64,000 nt of DNA, taken from assembly GCF_004028635.1 (NCBI RefSeq), contig NZ_ML138678.1, positions 372,001 through 436,000 on the forward strand, written 5' to 3'. Positions 18,969 to 27,627 of this stretch are shown here, piece after piece. The translations under genes were made by a program, and so were the position numbers. Each line of letters opens with the position of its first letter. Position 1 is the first letter of the stretch. Source of the DNA: Streptomyces cyaneus. GTDB taxonomy: Bacteria; Actinomycetota; Actinomycetes; Streptomycetales; Streptomycetaceae. The notes beneath the pieces are model-generated. The model was not told the origin of the DNA and did not search any database. It was given only the letters and a program-made list of their open reading frames with translations.

Positions 18969-21900
18969 ATGGCAGCCATACAGGAGAGCAGTGCTCTCGG
19001 CCTGCTCGGCGAAGAGATCGGTACAGGGCTCGGCGCGGAGATCCAGCAGCGGTTCGGTGACACGGCACGTTTCTCCGGGGGGCCGGCGGCTTCCCCACGC
19101 ACCCTTGTCGACGTTTTCGAGGCCTCCGTACGGTCTTTCCCGGATGAGCCGGCTCTGGACGACGGCACGACCAGCCTGACCTACCGTGGGCTGGCCGTCG
19201 AGGTGGAGCGGCTGCGGCGGGGGCTCGCGGCCGCCGGGGTCGGGCTCGGTGACCGGGTGGGGGTGCGGGTGCCGTCCGGGACCAATGACCTCTACGTCGC
19301 GATCCTCGCCGTGCTCGCGGCCGGGGCCGCATACGTCCCCGTGGACGCCGAGGACCCGGACGAGCGGGCCGAGTTGGTGTTCGGGGAGGCGGACGTACGG
19401 GCCGTCGTGGGGGCCGGGCACGAGTTGACCGTCACCGGTCGCAGCGAGGTTCCGGCCGCCCGTCCCGGTGTCGAGCACGACGCGTGGATCATCTTCACCT
19501 CCGGCTCGACCGGGAAGCCGAAGGGCGTCGCCGTCTCTCACCGCAGTGCCGCCGCGTTCGTGGACGCCGAGGCCGCGCTGTTCCTCACCGAGGAGCCGAT
19601 CGGGCCCGGGGACCGGGTCATGGCGGGGCTGTCGGTCGCGTTCGACGCGTCCTGCGAGGAGATGTGGCTGGCGTGGCGGTACGGGGCCTGTCTGGTGCCG
19701 GTGCCGCGTTCGCAGGTCAGGAGCGGGGCCGATCTCGGACCGTGGCTGGTCGAGCAGGAGATCACCGTCGTGTCGACGGTGCCGACGCTGGCCGCGCTCT
19801 GGGAGCCCGAGGCCCTGGGCGACGTACGCCTGCTGATCTTCGGTGGCGAGGCCTGTCCGCCCGAGCTGGCGCAGCGGCTGGTCACCGAGGGGCGCGAGGT
19901 GTGGAACACGTACGGGCCGACCGAGGCGACCGTCGTGGCCTGTGCCTCGCTGATGAGCGGGGAGGAGCCGATCCGGATCGGGCTGCCGCTGGACGGCTGG
20001 GAACTGGCCGTCGTCGACGAGGCCGGGGAGCCTGTGCCGATGGGTGGCAGCGGGCAGTTGGTGATCGGCGGGGTCGGGCTGGCTCGGTATCTCGACGCCG
20101 AGAAGGACGCGGAGAAGTACGCCCCGCTGGACTCCCTGGGCTGGGAGCGGGCGTACCGCAGTGGTGACCTCGTCAAGGCGGAGCCCGAGGGGCTGGTCTT
20201 TCTCGGGCGGGCCGACGAGCAGATCAAGCTCGGCGGGCGGCGGATCGAGCTCGGTGAGGTGGATGCCGCCCTCCAGGCGCTGCCGGGTGTGGCGGGTGCG
20301 GCCGCCGCCGTGCGGACCGCTCGCAGTGGTAATCAGCTGCTCGTCGGCTACGCCGTCACGCAGGACGGTTGGGATCACGCCGTCGCCGTCGAGAAGCTGC
20401 GGGCCGAACTGCCCGCCGCGCTGGTGCCGCTGCTCGCGCCGGTCGACGAGCTGCCGACCCGTACCTCGGGCAAGGTGGACCGTAACGCGCTGCCCTGGCC
20501 GCTGGAGGGGCTCGAAACCGGTGGTCCGGCCGAGGAGTTGTACGGCACCGAGGCCTGGCTGGCCGAGCAGTGGAGCGAGGTGCTCGGCATCCCGGTGTCG
20601 AGCGCGCGGGTCGACTTCTTCGCGATCGGCGGCAGCAGTCTGGCCGCGGCGCAGCTGACGACACGGCTGCGTACCCGCTATCCGAGCGCGGCCGTCCTGG
20701 ACATCTACCAGCAGCCGGTGCTGCGGAAGCTGGCCCGGCGGCTGGAGGAGTCCGCGCAGGACGACGGGGCGGAGCGGGTCGTCGCGCCGGTGCCGAGGCG
20801 CGCGCAGGTGGTGCAACTCCTGCTCCTCGTTCCGTTGTTCACGCTGCTCGGGCTGCGCTGGACGGTCGCTCTGGCCGCGCTCGGGAATCTGCTGCCCGCC
20901 TACCCGTGGCTGCCCACGGCGCCCTGGTGGCTCGTCGCGGTCGGGGCCCTCGTGCTGTTCAGCCCGCCGGGGCGGCTCGCGCTGGCCGCCGGAGGCGCGC
21001 GGCTGCTGCTCAGGGACGTGAAGCCCGGGCGGTACGCGCGCGGTGGCAGTGTGCATCTGCGGCTGTGGGCCGCCGAGCGGCTGGCCGAGTTCAGCGGGGC
21101 GACCTCGCTGACCGGGGCGTGGCTGGAGCGGTACGCGCGGGCGCTGGGCGCCAAGGTCGGGCCCGATGTCGACCTGCACTCGCTGCCGCCGGTCACCGGG
21201 CTGCTCAAGCTGGGGCGGGGCGCGGCTGTCGAGTCCGAGGTGGATCTGTCCGGGTACTGGCTGGACGGGGACCGGCTGGAGATCGGCGCGGTGAAGGTGG
21301 GCGCGCATGCCGTTGTCGGCACGCGCAGCATGCTCTTCCCCGGTGCCCGGGTGGGCAAGCGGGCCGAGGTGGCGCCCGGTTCGGCGGTCACGGGGCAGAT
21401 TCCCACCGGTCAGCGGTGGGCGGGCGCGCCGGCGGTCAAGCTGGGCAAGGCCAAGCGCAACTGGCCCAAGGAGCGGCCGCGGCGCGGGACGTACTGGCGT
21501 GTGATGTACGGCCTCACCGGCTTCGCGCTGACCGCGCTTCCCGTGCTGGCCGGGACGGCCGCGTTCGTCGTGGCCCGGGTGTTCTTCACGCCGGACGCGC
21601 CCCTGGCGGGCGCCGCGCTGGCCCTCGTACCGGCGACGCTCGCCTTCGGGCTGGCGTACGCCGTCATGCTCCTGATCGCGGTACGGCTGCTGAGCCTCGG
21701 TCTGCGCGAGGGCACGCACCCGACGCACAGCCGGGTCGGCTGGCAGGCCTGGACGGTCACGCAGCTGATGGACCGCTCGCGCGAGACGCTGTTCCCGCTG
21801 TACGCCGGGCTGGTCACGCCGGTGTGGCTGCGGCTGCTCGGGATGCGGATCGGGCGGGGCGCCGAGGTGTCGACCGTGCTGGCGCTGCCGAGCCTGACCA

Positions 21901-22847
21901 CGGTCGGCGAGGGCGCGTTCCTGGCCGACGACACGCTGACCGCGCCGTACGAGCTCGGTGGTGGCTGGATGCGGATCGGGCGGGCGGAGATCGGGCGGCG
22001 GGCCTTCCTCGGGAACTCGGGGATGACCGCGCCGGGGCGGACCGTGCCGGACGGCGGGCTGGTCGGTGTGCTGTCGGCGACGCCGAAGAAGGCCAAGAAG
22101 GGCACCTCGTATCTGGGGCTGCCGCCGGTGAAGCTGCCGCGTGCCGCGGCCGACGGCGATCAGAGCCTGACGTACGACCCGCCGGCCCGGCTGCTGTGGG
22201 CGCGCGGGCTGGTGGAGCTGTGCCGGATCGTGCCGGTGTTCTGCTCGGCGGGGCTGGCGGTGCTGACGATCGCCGCGCTGTGCGCGCTGGGCGTCTGGGC
22301 GCCGCTGCTGTCGGGGCTGGTGCTGCTGGGTGCCGGGGCCGTGGCAGGGCTCGTGTCCATCCTCGCGAAGTGGCTGCTGGTGGGGCGGCATCACAGCGGT
22401 GAGCATCCGCTGTGGTCCTCCTTCGTGTGGCGCAACGAGCTGGCGGACACCTTCGTCGAGGTGCTCGCCGTGCCGTGGCTGGCGGGTTCGGTGCCGGGTA
22501 CGCCGGTGATGACGGCGTGGCTGCGCGGGCTCGGTGCGCGGATCGGCAAGGGCGTGTGGGTGGACAGCTACTGGCTGCCGGAGACGGATCTGGTGACGTT
22601 GGAGGACGCGGCCACCGTGAACCGGGGCTGTGTGCTGCAGACGCACCTCTTCCACGACCGGATCTTGCGGACGGATACTGTGGTCCTCCGTGAGGGCGCG
22701 ACGCTGGGTCCTGGCGGGATCGTCCTGCCCGGCAGCGCGATCGGGGCCCGTACGACGCTGGGTCCCGCCTCGCTCGTCATGGCCGCGGAGTCCGTCCCCG
22801 ACGACACCCGTTGGCTCGGCAATCCGATCGAGGCATGGCGTCCCTGA
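18969..22847 (+). CDS. Pls/PosA-type membrane non-ribosomal peptide synthetase
   Basis: A 1292-residue protein laid out like epsilon-poly-L-lysine synthetase. An adenylation domain covers ~45-535: core motif IIFTSGSTGKPKGVAVSHRS at ~170, FDASCEEMWLAW, NTYGPTEATVV, YRSGDLV, QIKLGGRRIELGE and catalytic Lys in RTSGKVDRNALP. A carrier domain follows, with the phosphopantetheine Ser557 in FAIGGSSLAA. Three membrane-helix pairs (~613-665, ~846-912, ~1083-1140) alternate with three soluble lobes containing hexapeptide-like repeats (e.g. VVGTRSMLFPGARVGKRAEV). Such enzymes link one amino acid iteratively into short isopeptide homopolymers. There is no condensation or thioesterase domain. My hand alignment gives selectivity residues D-A-E-T-I-G-T-V-V-K, whose Glu would suit a basic amino acid; this is tentative. 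The start ATG 18969 has only a weak upstream GAGGAC. The stop overlaps the M1 peptidase gene. Confidence 0.93.
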   Translation: MAAIQESSALGLLGEEIGTGLGAEIQQRFGDTARFSGGPAASPRTLVDVFEASVRSFPDEPALDDGTTSLTYRGLAVEVERLRRGLAAAGVGLGDRVGVRVPSGTNDLYVAILAVLAAGAAYVPVDAEDPDERAELVFGEADVRAVVGAGHELTVTGRSEVPAARPGVEHDAWIIFTSGSTGKPKGVAVSHRSAAAFVDAEAALFLTEEPIGPGDRVMAGLSVAFDASCEEMWLAWRYGACLVPVPRSQVRSGADLGPWLVEQEITVVSTVPTLAALWEPEALGDVRLLIFGGEACPPELAQRLVTEGREVWNTYGPTEATVVACASLMSGEEPIRIGLPLDGWELAVVDEAGEPVPMGGSGQLVIGGVGLARYLDAEKDAEKYAPLDSLGWERAYRSGDLVKAEPEGLVFLGRADEQIKLGGRRIELGEVDAALQALPGVAGAAAAVRTARSGNQLLVGYAVTQDGWDHAVAVEKLRAELPAALVPLLAPVDELPTRTSGKVDRNALPWPLEGLETGGPAEELYGTEAWLAEQWSEVLGIPVSSARVDFFAIGGSSLAAAQLTTRLRTRYPSAAVLDIYQQPVLRKLARRLEESAQDDGAERVVAPVPRRAQVVQLLLLVPLFTLLGLRWTVALAALGNLLPAYPWLPTAPWWLVAVGALVLFSPPGRLALAAGGARLLLRDVKPGRYARGGSVHLRLWAAERLAEFSGATSLTGAWLERYARALGAKVGPDVDLHSLPPVTGLLKLGRGAAVESEVDLSGYWLDGDRLEIGAVKVGAHAVVGTRSMLFPGARVGKRAEVAPGSAVTGQIPTGQRWAGAPAVKLGKAKRNWPKERPRRGTYWRVMYGLTGFALTALPVLAGTAAFVVARVFFTPDAPLAGAALALVPATLAFGLAYAVMLLIAVRLLSLGLREGTHPTHSRVGWQAWTVTQLMDRSRETLFPLYAGLVTPVWLRLLGMRIGRGAEVSTVLALPSLTTVGEGAFLADDTLTAPYELGGGWMRIGRAEIGRRAFLGNSGMTAPGRTVPDGGLVGVLSATPKKAKKGTSYLGLPPVKLPRAAADGDQSLTYDPPARLLWARGLVELCRIVPVFCSAGLAVLTIAALCALGVWAPLLSGLVLLGAGAVAGLVSILAKWLLVGRHHSGEHPLWSSFVWRNELADTFVEVLAVPWLAGSVPGTPVMTAWLRGLGARIGKGVWVDSYWLPETDLVTLEDAATVNRGCVLQTHLFHDRILRTDTVVLREGATLGPGGIVLPGSAIGARTTLGPASLVMAAESVPDDTRWLGNPIEAWRP

Positions 22848-24268
22848 TGCCGGCCCACTCGGAGCCGGAGAGCGGTGGGCCGGCGGGGAGTGGCAGCAGT
22901 ACGGCGCAGGGAGCACAGACGGCAGTGGCAGTTCAGCAGACGGCGGGCGCGGACCCGTACTTCCCGGAGCACGGCGACCCCCGCTACCGGGTGCACCGGT
23001 ACGAGCTCGCACTGGACTACCGCCCGGGCCCGAACCGGCTGTCGGGGACGGCCCGGATCAACGCCATCGCGGGACGGGCACCGCTCGCCGAGTTCGTGCT
23101 GAACCTGGGCGACTTCAAGATCGGGCGGGTCCGGGTCGACGGACGGCAGCCGCACTACACGCACCGTGGCGGGCGGCTGCGCGTGCGCCCCGCCAAGCCG
23201 GTCCGCGCCGGGGCGGCCTTCACGGTCGAGGTGCACTGGTCGGGCAACCCCAAGCCGGTGAACAGCCCCTGGGGCGGGCTCGGCTGGGAGGAGCTGGAGG
23301 ACGGCGCGCTGGTGGCGAGCCAGCCGATCGGGGCGCCGTCCTGGTACCCGTGCAACGACCGGCCCGCGGACAAGGCGTCGTACCAGATCTCGATCACCAC
23401 GCCGTCGGCGTACGCGGTGGTGGCGGGCGGGCGCCTGCTGACCCGTACGACGAAGGCGTCCACGACCACCTGGGTCTACGAGCAGTCGGCGCCGACGTCC
23501 AGCTATCTGGTCGGGCTGTCGATCGGCAAGTACCAGACGGTCCTGCTGGGCGACCCGGGCCTGGGCGGGGTACCGCAGCACGGGCACATTCCGGCGCATC
23601 TGCTGCCGGAGTTCTCCCGGGACTTCGCGCGCCAGCCGCAGATGATGGAGCTCTTCCAGGAGCTGTTCGGGCCCTACCCCTTCGACGAGTACGCGGTCGT
23701 CGTGACGGAGGAAGAACTCGATGTCCCGGTCGAGGCCCAGGGGTTGTCGCTGTTCGGCGCCAACCACGTGGACGGGGCCCGGGGTTCGGAGCGGCTGGTC
23801 GCGCACGAGCTGGCGCATCAGTGGTTCGGCAACAGCGTGTCCATCGCCGACTGGCGGCACATCTGGCTGAACGAGGGGTTCGCGAAGTACGCGGAGTGGC
23901 TGTGGTCGGAGCGGTCGGGTGGGCGCACGGCGCAGCAACTCGCCGCTGCCGCACACCGGTTGCTGGTGTCTCTGCCGCAGGATCTGCGGCTGGCGGATCC
24001 AGGTCGTAAGTCGATGTTCGACGACCGGTTGTACGAGCGCGGAGGCCTCGTCCTGCACGCGGTGCGCTGCGCGCTGGGCGACATCGCCTTCTTCCGCATG
24101 CTGCGCGCCTGGGGACAGCTGCACCGGGGCGGCACGGTGACGACGGCCGCCTTCGCCTCGCACGTGGCCCGCTTCGCGACCGAGCCGGTGGACGAGCTGT
24201 TCGAGGCGTGGGTGTACGGGGCGGCGCTGCCGCCGTTGCCCGGGGCCCCGACGCGGGCGGCGGGCTAG
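22835..24268 (+). CDS. M1 family metallopeptidase coupled to the Pls-type synthetase
   Basis: About 477 residues. The start is ATG 22835 (GAGG close upstream) or ATG 22847, which forms TGATG with the synthetase stop; either way the genes are translationally coupled. The zinc site is HELAHQWFG (His324, His328) with the third ligand Glu347 in LNEGFAKY, i.e. HExxH-x18-E. The usual GxMEN amine-recognition motif is replaced by VPVEAQGLSLF, keeping a Glu. The length covers the N-terminal beta domain and catalytic domain but lacks the large C-terminal helical domain of PepN. No signal peptide is evident. Known poly-lysine producers carry a Zn-peptidase next to pls that degrades or trims the polymer; a matching role is inferred here. 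Confidence 0.9.
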   Translation: MASLMPAHSEPESGGPAGSGSSTAQGAQTAVAVQQTAGADPYFPEHGDPRYRVHRYELALDYRPGPNRLSGTARINAIAGRAPLAEFVLNLGDFKIGRVRVDGRQPHYTHRGGRLRVRPAKPVRAGAAFTVEVHWSGNPKPVNSPWGGLGWEELEDGALVASQPIGAPSWYPCNDRPADKASYQISITTPSAYAVVAGGRLLTRTTKASTTTWVYEQSAPTSSYLVGLSIGKYQTVLLGDPGLGGVPQHGHIPAHLLPEFSRDFARQPQMMELFQELFGPYPFDEYAVVVTEEELDVPVEAQGLSLFGANHVDGARGSERLVAHELAHQWFGNSVSIADWRHIWLNEGFAKYAEWLWSERSGGRTAQQLAAAAHRLLVSLPQDLRLADPGRKSMFDDRLYERGGLVLHAVRCALGDIAFFRMLRAWGQLHRGGTVTTAAFASHVARFATEPVDELFEAWVYGAALPPLPGAPTRAAG

Positions 24269-24272
24269 CACA

Positions 24273-24656
24273 ATGGCGGGCATGACGACGCGTTCCTGCC
24301 CGTGCGGGCTGCCCAAGGCGTACGACGACTGCTGCGGCCGGTATCACTCCGGAACGGCTGCCGCGCCCACCGCCGAGGCGCTCATGCGGTCGCGGTACAG
24401 CGCGTTCGTGAAGGGCGACGAGGCGTATCTCCTGCGCACCTGGCACCCGCGGACCCGGCCGCCGCGGCTCGACCTCGATCCGGGGATGCGGTGGACGGGG
24501 CTGGAGATCCTCGCGGCGGGAGACGGCACGGCGTTCCACACGACCGGCACCGTGGAGTTCCGGGCGTCCTACCGGGGCGGGTCGCTGCATGAGCTGAGCC
24601 GGTTCGAGCGGGTCGATGGGGCGTGGGTGTATGTGGACGGGGAGTTCCTGAGCTAG
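24273..24656 (+). CDS. YchJ/UPF0225 family SEC-C-type protein
   Basis: About 127 residues. Start ATG 24273 or the nearby 24282. It opens with a zinc-binding CPCGLPKAYDDCCGRYH cluster (SEC-C-like CxC...CC/H), then TAEALMRSRYSAFVKGDEAY and WTGLEILAAGDGTAFHTTG, the conserved YchJ core with an NTF2-like fold. The family function is unknown. S. coelicolor has a UPF0225 protein (SCO1677, from memory) at the equivalent place next to gntR. It is convergent with gntR, only 5 bases between stops. Confidence 0.9.
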   Translation: MAGMTTRSCPCGLPKAYDDCCGRYHSGTAAAPTAEALMRSRYSAFVKGDEAYLLRTWHPRTRPPRLDLDPGMRWTGLEILAAGDGTAFHTTGTVEFRASYRGGSLHELSRFERVDGAWVYVDGEFLS

Positions 24657-24661
24657 CGCTT

Positions 24662-25363
24662 CTACGGCGCCAGGATGTCCAGCTCCTGGAGGGCGCCCAC
24701 CGTGATCTCGCGGGTCAGGTGCTCCGCGCGCACCGCGTCGCCCGCGCGGACCGCCTCCGCGACCTGGACGTGCAGGGTGACCGCCGCGGGGTCGGGGTCC
24801 TCGAACATGACCTCGTGGTGGGTGCGGCCCGCGAGGACCTCGGCGACGACGTCGCCCAGGCGGGCGAACATCTCGTTGCCGGAGGCGTTGAGGATGACGC
24901 GGTGGAAGGCGACGTCGTGGATGAGGTAGCCCTCCAGCTGATGGCCGCGGGAGTGGGCGACCATGCCGAGGGCGCACTCGGTGAGTTCGGCGCACTGGTC
25001 GGCGGTGGCGTACTTGGCCGCCAGGCCCGCCGCGACCGGCTCGATCGCCGAGCGCAGGACGGTGAGTGAGCGCAGCTGCTGGGGGCGGTCGGCGCCGGCC
25101 AGCCGCCAGCGGATGACCTGCGGGTCGTAGACGTTCCACTCGGCCTTGGGACGGACCGTCACGCCTACGCGGCGGCGGGACTCCACCAGGTGCATGGACT
25201 CCAGCACACGGACCGCCTCCCGCATCACCGAGCGCGACACGTCGAAGCGCTGGGCCAGCTCGTCCGTGCGCAGGACACTGCCCGGCGGGTACTCGCCCGC
25301 GGCGATCGCGGGGCCGAGGGATTCCAGTACATGGCCGTGCAGCCCCCGGCCCGGTGTGCTCAT
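24662..25363 (-). CDS. gntR: FadR/GntR-family repressor of gluconate genes
   Basis: A 233-residue regulator. The N-terminal winged helix (~residues 10-70) contains GEYPPGSVLRTDELAQRFDV and SRSVMREAVRVLESMHLVE. The C-terminal FCD effector-binding domain has metal-ligand candidates in HDVAFHRVILNASGN and HVQVAEAVRAGD. It is transcribed divergently from gntK-gntP-idnO-idnD, so it most likely represses that operon and itself and is released by gluconate or 6-phosphogluconate. A perfect small palindrome lies in the intergenic region. Confidence 0.92.
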   Translation of the reverse strand: MSTPGRGLHGHVLESLGPAIAAGEYPPGSVLRTDELAQRFDVSRSVMREAVRVLESMHLVESRRRVGVTVRPKAEWNVYDPQVIRWRLAGADRPQQLRSLTVLRSAIEPVAAGLAAKYATADQCAELTECALGMVAHSRGHQLEGYLIHDVAFHRVILNASGNEMFARLGDVVAEVLAGRTHHEVMFEDPDPAAVTLHVQVAEAVRAGDAVRAEHLTREITVGALQELDILAP

Positions 25364-25397
25364 GCACTCAGCGTACGGGGCAGATCACGGGATCAAA

Positions 25398-25408
25398 AAG
25401 TCAGACTT
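25398..25408. promoter_or_regulatory. Candidate GntR operator
   Basis: AAGTCAGACTT is a perfect palindrome around a central A, in an AT-rich stretch between the divergent gntR and gntK genes, 35 bases before the gntR start. Confidence 0.45.
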
Positions 25409-25458
25409 ATTTGTCACAGACTCTTGAATTCGTCGTACCTAATGGGTTTCAGTGTGGC

Positions 25459-25484
25459 CGACGTCGGATGTCGACGTCGGATGT
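25459..25484. repeat. Perfect 13-bp tandem duplication upstream of gntK
   Basis: CGACGTCGGATGT occurs twice in direct tandem at 25459 and 25472, ending 22 bases before the gntK start. It may be part of the leader or a control site. Confidence 0.7.
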
Positions 25485-25506
25485 CGAGGAAGACAGCGAG
25501 GCAGTG

Positions 25507-26016
25507 ATGCGTACCCCCCACGTCGTCGTCGTGATGGGCGTCGCCGGCACGGGCAAGACCACGATCGGTCCTCTGCTCGCCGCCCGGCTGGGCGCCCCGT
25601 ACGCCGAGGGCGACGACTTCCACCCGCAGGCCAACATCGCCAAGATGTCGGCCGGCACCCCGCTCGACGACGCGGACAGGTGGCCGTGGCTGGACGCCAT
25701 CGGTGCCTGGGCGCACGGACGGGCCGGGCTCGGCGGGGTGGTCAGCTGCTCGGCGCTGAAGCGGTCGTACCGTGACCGGCTCAGGGCCGCGGCGCCCGGG
25801 GTGGTGTTCGTGCACCTCACGGGCGACCGGGAGGTCATCGAGGACCGGATGGCGCACCGGCAGGGGCACTTCATGCCGACCGCGCTGCTCGACTCCCAGT
25901 TCGCCACGCTCCAGCCGCTCCAGGCCGACGAGGCCGGAGTCGCCGTGGACGTCGCCGGGAGCCCCGAGGAGATCACCGAGCGTGCCACCGAGGCGCTGAG
26001 CGAACTTCCCGGCTGA
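25507..26016 (+). CDS. gntK: Gluconokinase
   Basis: A 169-residue P-loop kinase that phosphorylates D-gluconate to 6-phosphogluconate. Walker A is GVAGTGKTT; EGDDFHPQANIAKMSAG, LDDADRWPWLDAI and SCSALKRSYRDRLR are hallmarks of GntK. ATG 25507 has GAGG five bases before the adjacent GTGATG. It is the first gene of the gluconate operon, divergent from gntR. Confidence 0.95.
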   Translation: MRTPHVVVVMGVAGTGKTTIGPLLAARLGAPYAEGDDFHPQANIAKMSAGTPLDDADRWPWLDAIGAWAHGRAGLGGVVSCSALKRSYRDRLRAAAPGVVFVHLTGDREVIEDRMAHRQGHFMPTALLDSQFATLQPLQADEAGVAVDVAGSPEEITERATEALSELPG

Positions 26017-26046
26017 CACCGGCGACACCGGTCGCACCCACCGGTG

Positions 26047-26100
26047 AACACCGGCGGAACCTGCCGGCGAACACCGGCGGAGCCCGCCGGCGAACACCGG
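26047..26100 (+). repeat. 23-bp repeats with internal hairpins between gntK and gntP
   Basis: Two full copies (26047-26069, 26070-26092) and a partial third of a 23-bp unit (AACACCGGCGGARCCYGCCGG core). Each unit can fold on itself (CCGGCGG with CYGCCGG). It occupies the 155-bp gap inside the operon, so it could influence gntP expression or mRNA decay. Confidence 0.75.
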
Positions 26101-26171
26101 GCAGCACCACCGATACACCCCCGTAGCACCCCCCACGCGTCCCCCATCCCCGTACCTGCAAGGGAACCCCC

Positions 26172-27584
26172 GTGACCAGACTCAGCGTCGAGATGCTGGC
26201 AGCGGACACCGTCGAGCCCATCACCTCGGCCGGCCACGCTCAGCTGGGCATCGCCGTCCTGGCGGGCATCGCCGTCATCGTCCTGCTCATCACCAAGTTC
26301 AAGCTCCACGCGTTCCTGTCGCTGACCCTCGGAACGCTCGTCCTCGGCGCGATCGCCGGCGCGCCGCTCGACAAGGCCATCGCCAGCTTCACCACCGGCC
26401 TCGGCACCACGGTCGCCGGCGTGGGCGTGCTGATCGCCCTCGGCGCAATTCTCGGCAAGATGCTCGCCGACTCCGGCGGCGCCGACCAGATCGTCGACAC
26501 CATCCTCGCCAAGGCGGGCGGCCGTTCGATGCCGTGGGCGATGGTGCTGATCGCCTCCGTGATCGGTCTGCCGCTGTTCTTCGAGGTCGGCGTCGTGCTG
26601 CTGATCCCGGTCGTGCTGATGGTCGCCAAGCGCGGCAACTACTCGCTGATGCGCATCGGCATCCCGGCCCTCGCCGGTCTGTCCGTGATGCACGGCCTGG
26701 TCCCGCCGCACCCCGGCCCGCTGGTCGCGATCGACGCGGTCGGCGCCGACCTCGGTGTCACGCTGGCGCTCGGCGTCCTCGTCGCCATACCGACCGTGAT
26801 CATCGCCGGTCCGCTGTTCTCGCGCTACGCCGCCCGCTGGGTGGACGTCCCGGCCCCGGACCGGATGCTCCCGCAGCGTCCCTCCGAGGAATCCGACGAA
26901 CTGGGCAAGCGCAAGCTCCCCGGCTTCGGGCCCACGCTGATCACGATCCTCCTCCCGGTCGTCCTGATGCTCTCCAAGGCGCTGGTCGACATCGTGATCG
27001 ACGACCCGGCCAACACCGTCCAGCGCGTCTTCGACGTCATCGGCTCCCCGATGATCGCGCTGCTCGCCGCCGTGCTCCTGGGCATCTTCACGCTGCTCGC
27101 GCCCGCCGGGTTCGGCAAGGAGCGCATCTCGCCGCTGGTCGAGAAGGGGCTCGCGCCCATCGCGGGCATCCTGCTCATCGTCGGTGCGGGCGGCGGCTTC
27201 AAGCAGACGCTGATCGACACCGGCGTGGGCCAGATGGTCCTGGACATCTCCGAGGACTGGTCGATCCCGGCACTGCTGCTGGCCTGGCTGATCGCGGTGG
27301 CCATCCGCCTCGCGACGGGTTCGGCGACGGTGGCGACGGTCTCGGCGGCCGGCCTGGTCGCCCCGCTCGCGGCCGACATGTCGACGACCCACGCGGCCCT
27401 GCTGGTCCTGGCCATCGGCGCCGGCTCGCTCTTCTTCAGCCATGTCAACGACGCCGGATTCTGGCTGGTGAAGGAGTACTTCGGCCTGAACGTCGGGCAG
27501 ACCATCAAGACCTGGTCCGTCATGGAGACGATCATCTCGGTCGTCGCCGGTGGTGTGGTCCTGCTGTTGTCCTTGGTCATCTAG
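26172..27584 (+). CDS. gntP: Gluconate:H+ symporter, GntP family
   Basis: A 470-residue integral membrane protein with about 12-14 helices. Features are LGTLVLGAIAGAPLDKAIAS, GLPLFFEVGVVLLIPVVLMV, MHGLVPPHPGPLVAIDAVG (the conserved PPHPGP motif of the family) and TGSATVATVSAAGLV. It starts at GTG 26172 after AGGGAA. It imports gluconate or similar sugar acids for GntK. Confidence 0.95.
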   Translation: MTRLSVEMLAADTVEPITSAGHAQLGIAVLAGIAVIVLLITKFKLHAFLSLTLGTLVLGAIAGAPLDKAIASFTTGLGTTVAGVGVLIALGAILGKMLADSGGADQIVDTILAKAGGRSMPWAMVLIASVIGLPLFFEVGVVLLIPVVLMVAKRGNYSLMRIGIPALAGLSVMHGLVPPHPGPLVAIDAVGADLGVTLALGVLVAIPTVIIAGPLFSRYAARWVDVPAPDRMLPQRPSEESDELGKRKLPGFGPTLITILLPVVLMLSKALVDIVIDDPANTVQRVFDVIGSPMIALLAAVLLGIFTLLAPAGFGKERISPLVEKGLAPIAGILLIVGAGGGFKQTLIDTGVGQMVLDISEDWSIPALLLAWLIAVAIRLATGSATVATVSAAGLVAPLAADMSTTHAALLVLAIGAGSLFFSHVNDAGFWLVKEYFGLNVGQTIKTWSVMETIISVVAGGVVLLLSLVI

Positions 27585-27627
27585 CGGTCATCCAGCGCCT
27601 TTTCAGTACGACTTCAGGAGTACGACG

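Noticed and set aside
18882..23012. A 1376-codon open frame antisense to the Pls-type gene
   Set aside because: It is a shadow of the high-GC reading frame: no domain motifs and low-complexity Arg/Pro/Gln-rich translation, while the plus-strand frame has clear NRPS motifs.
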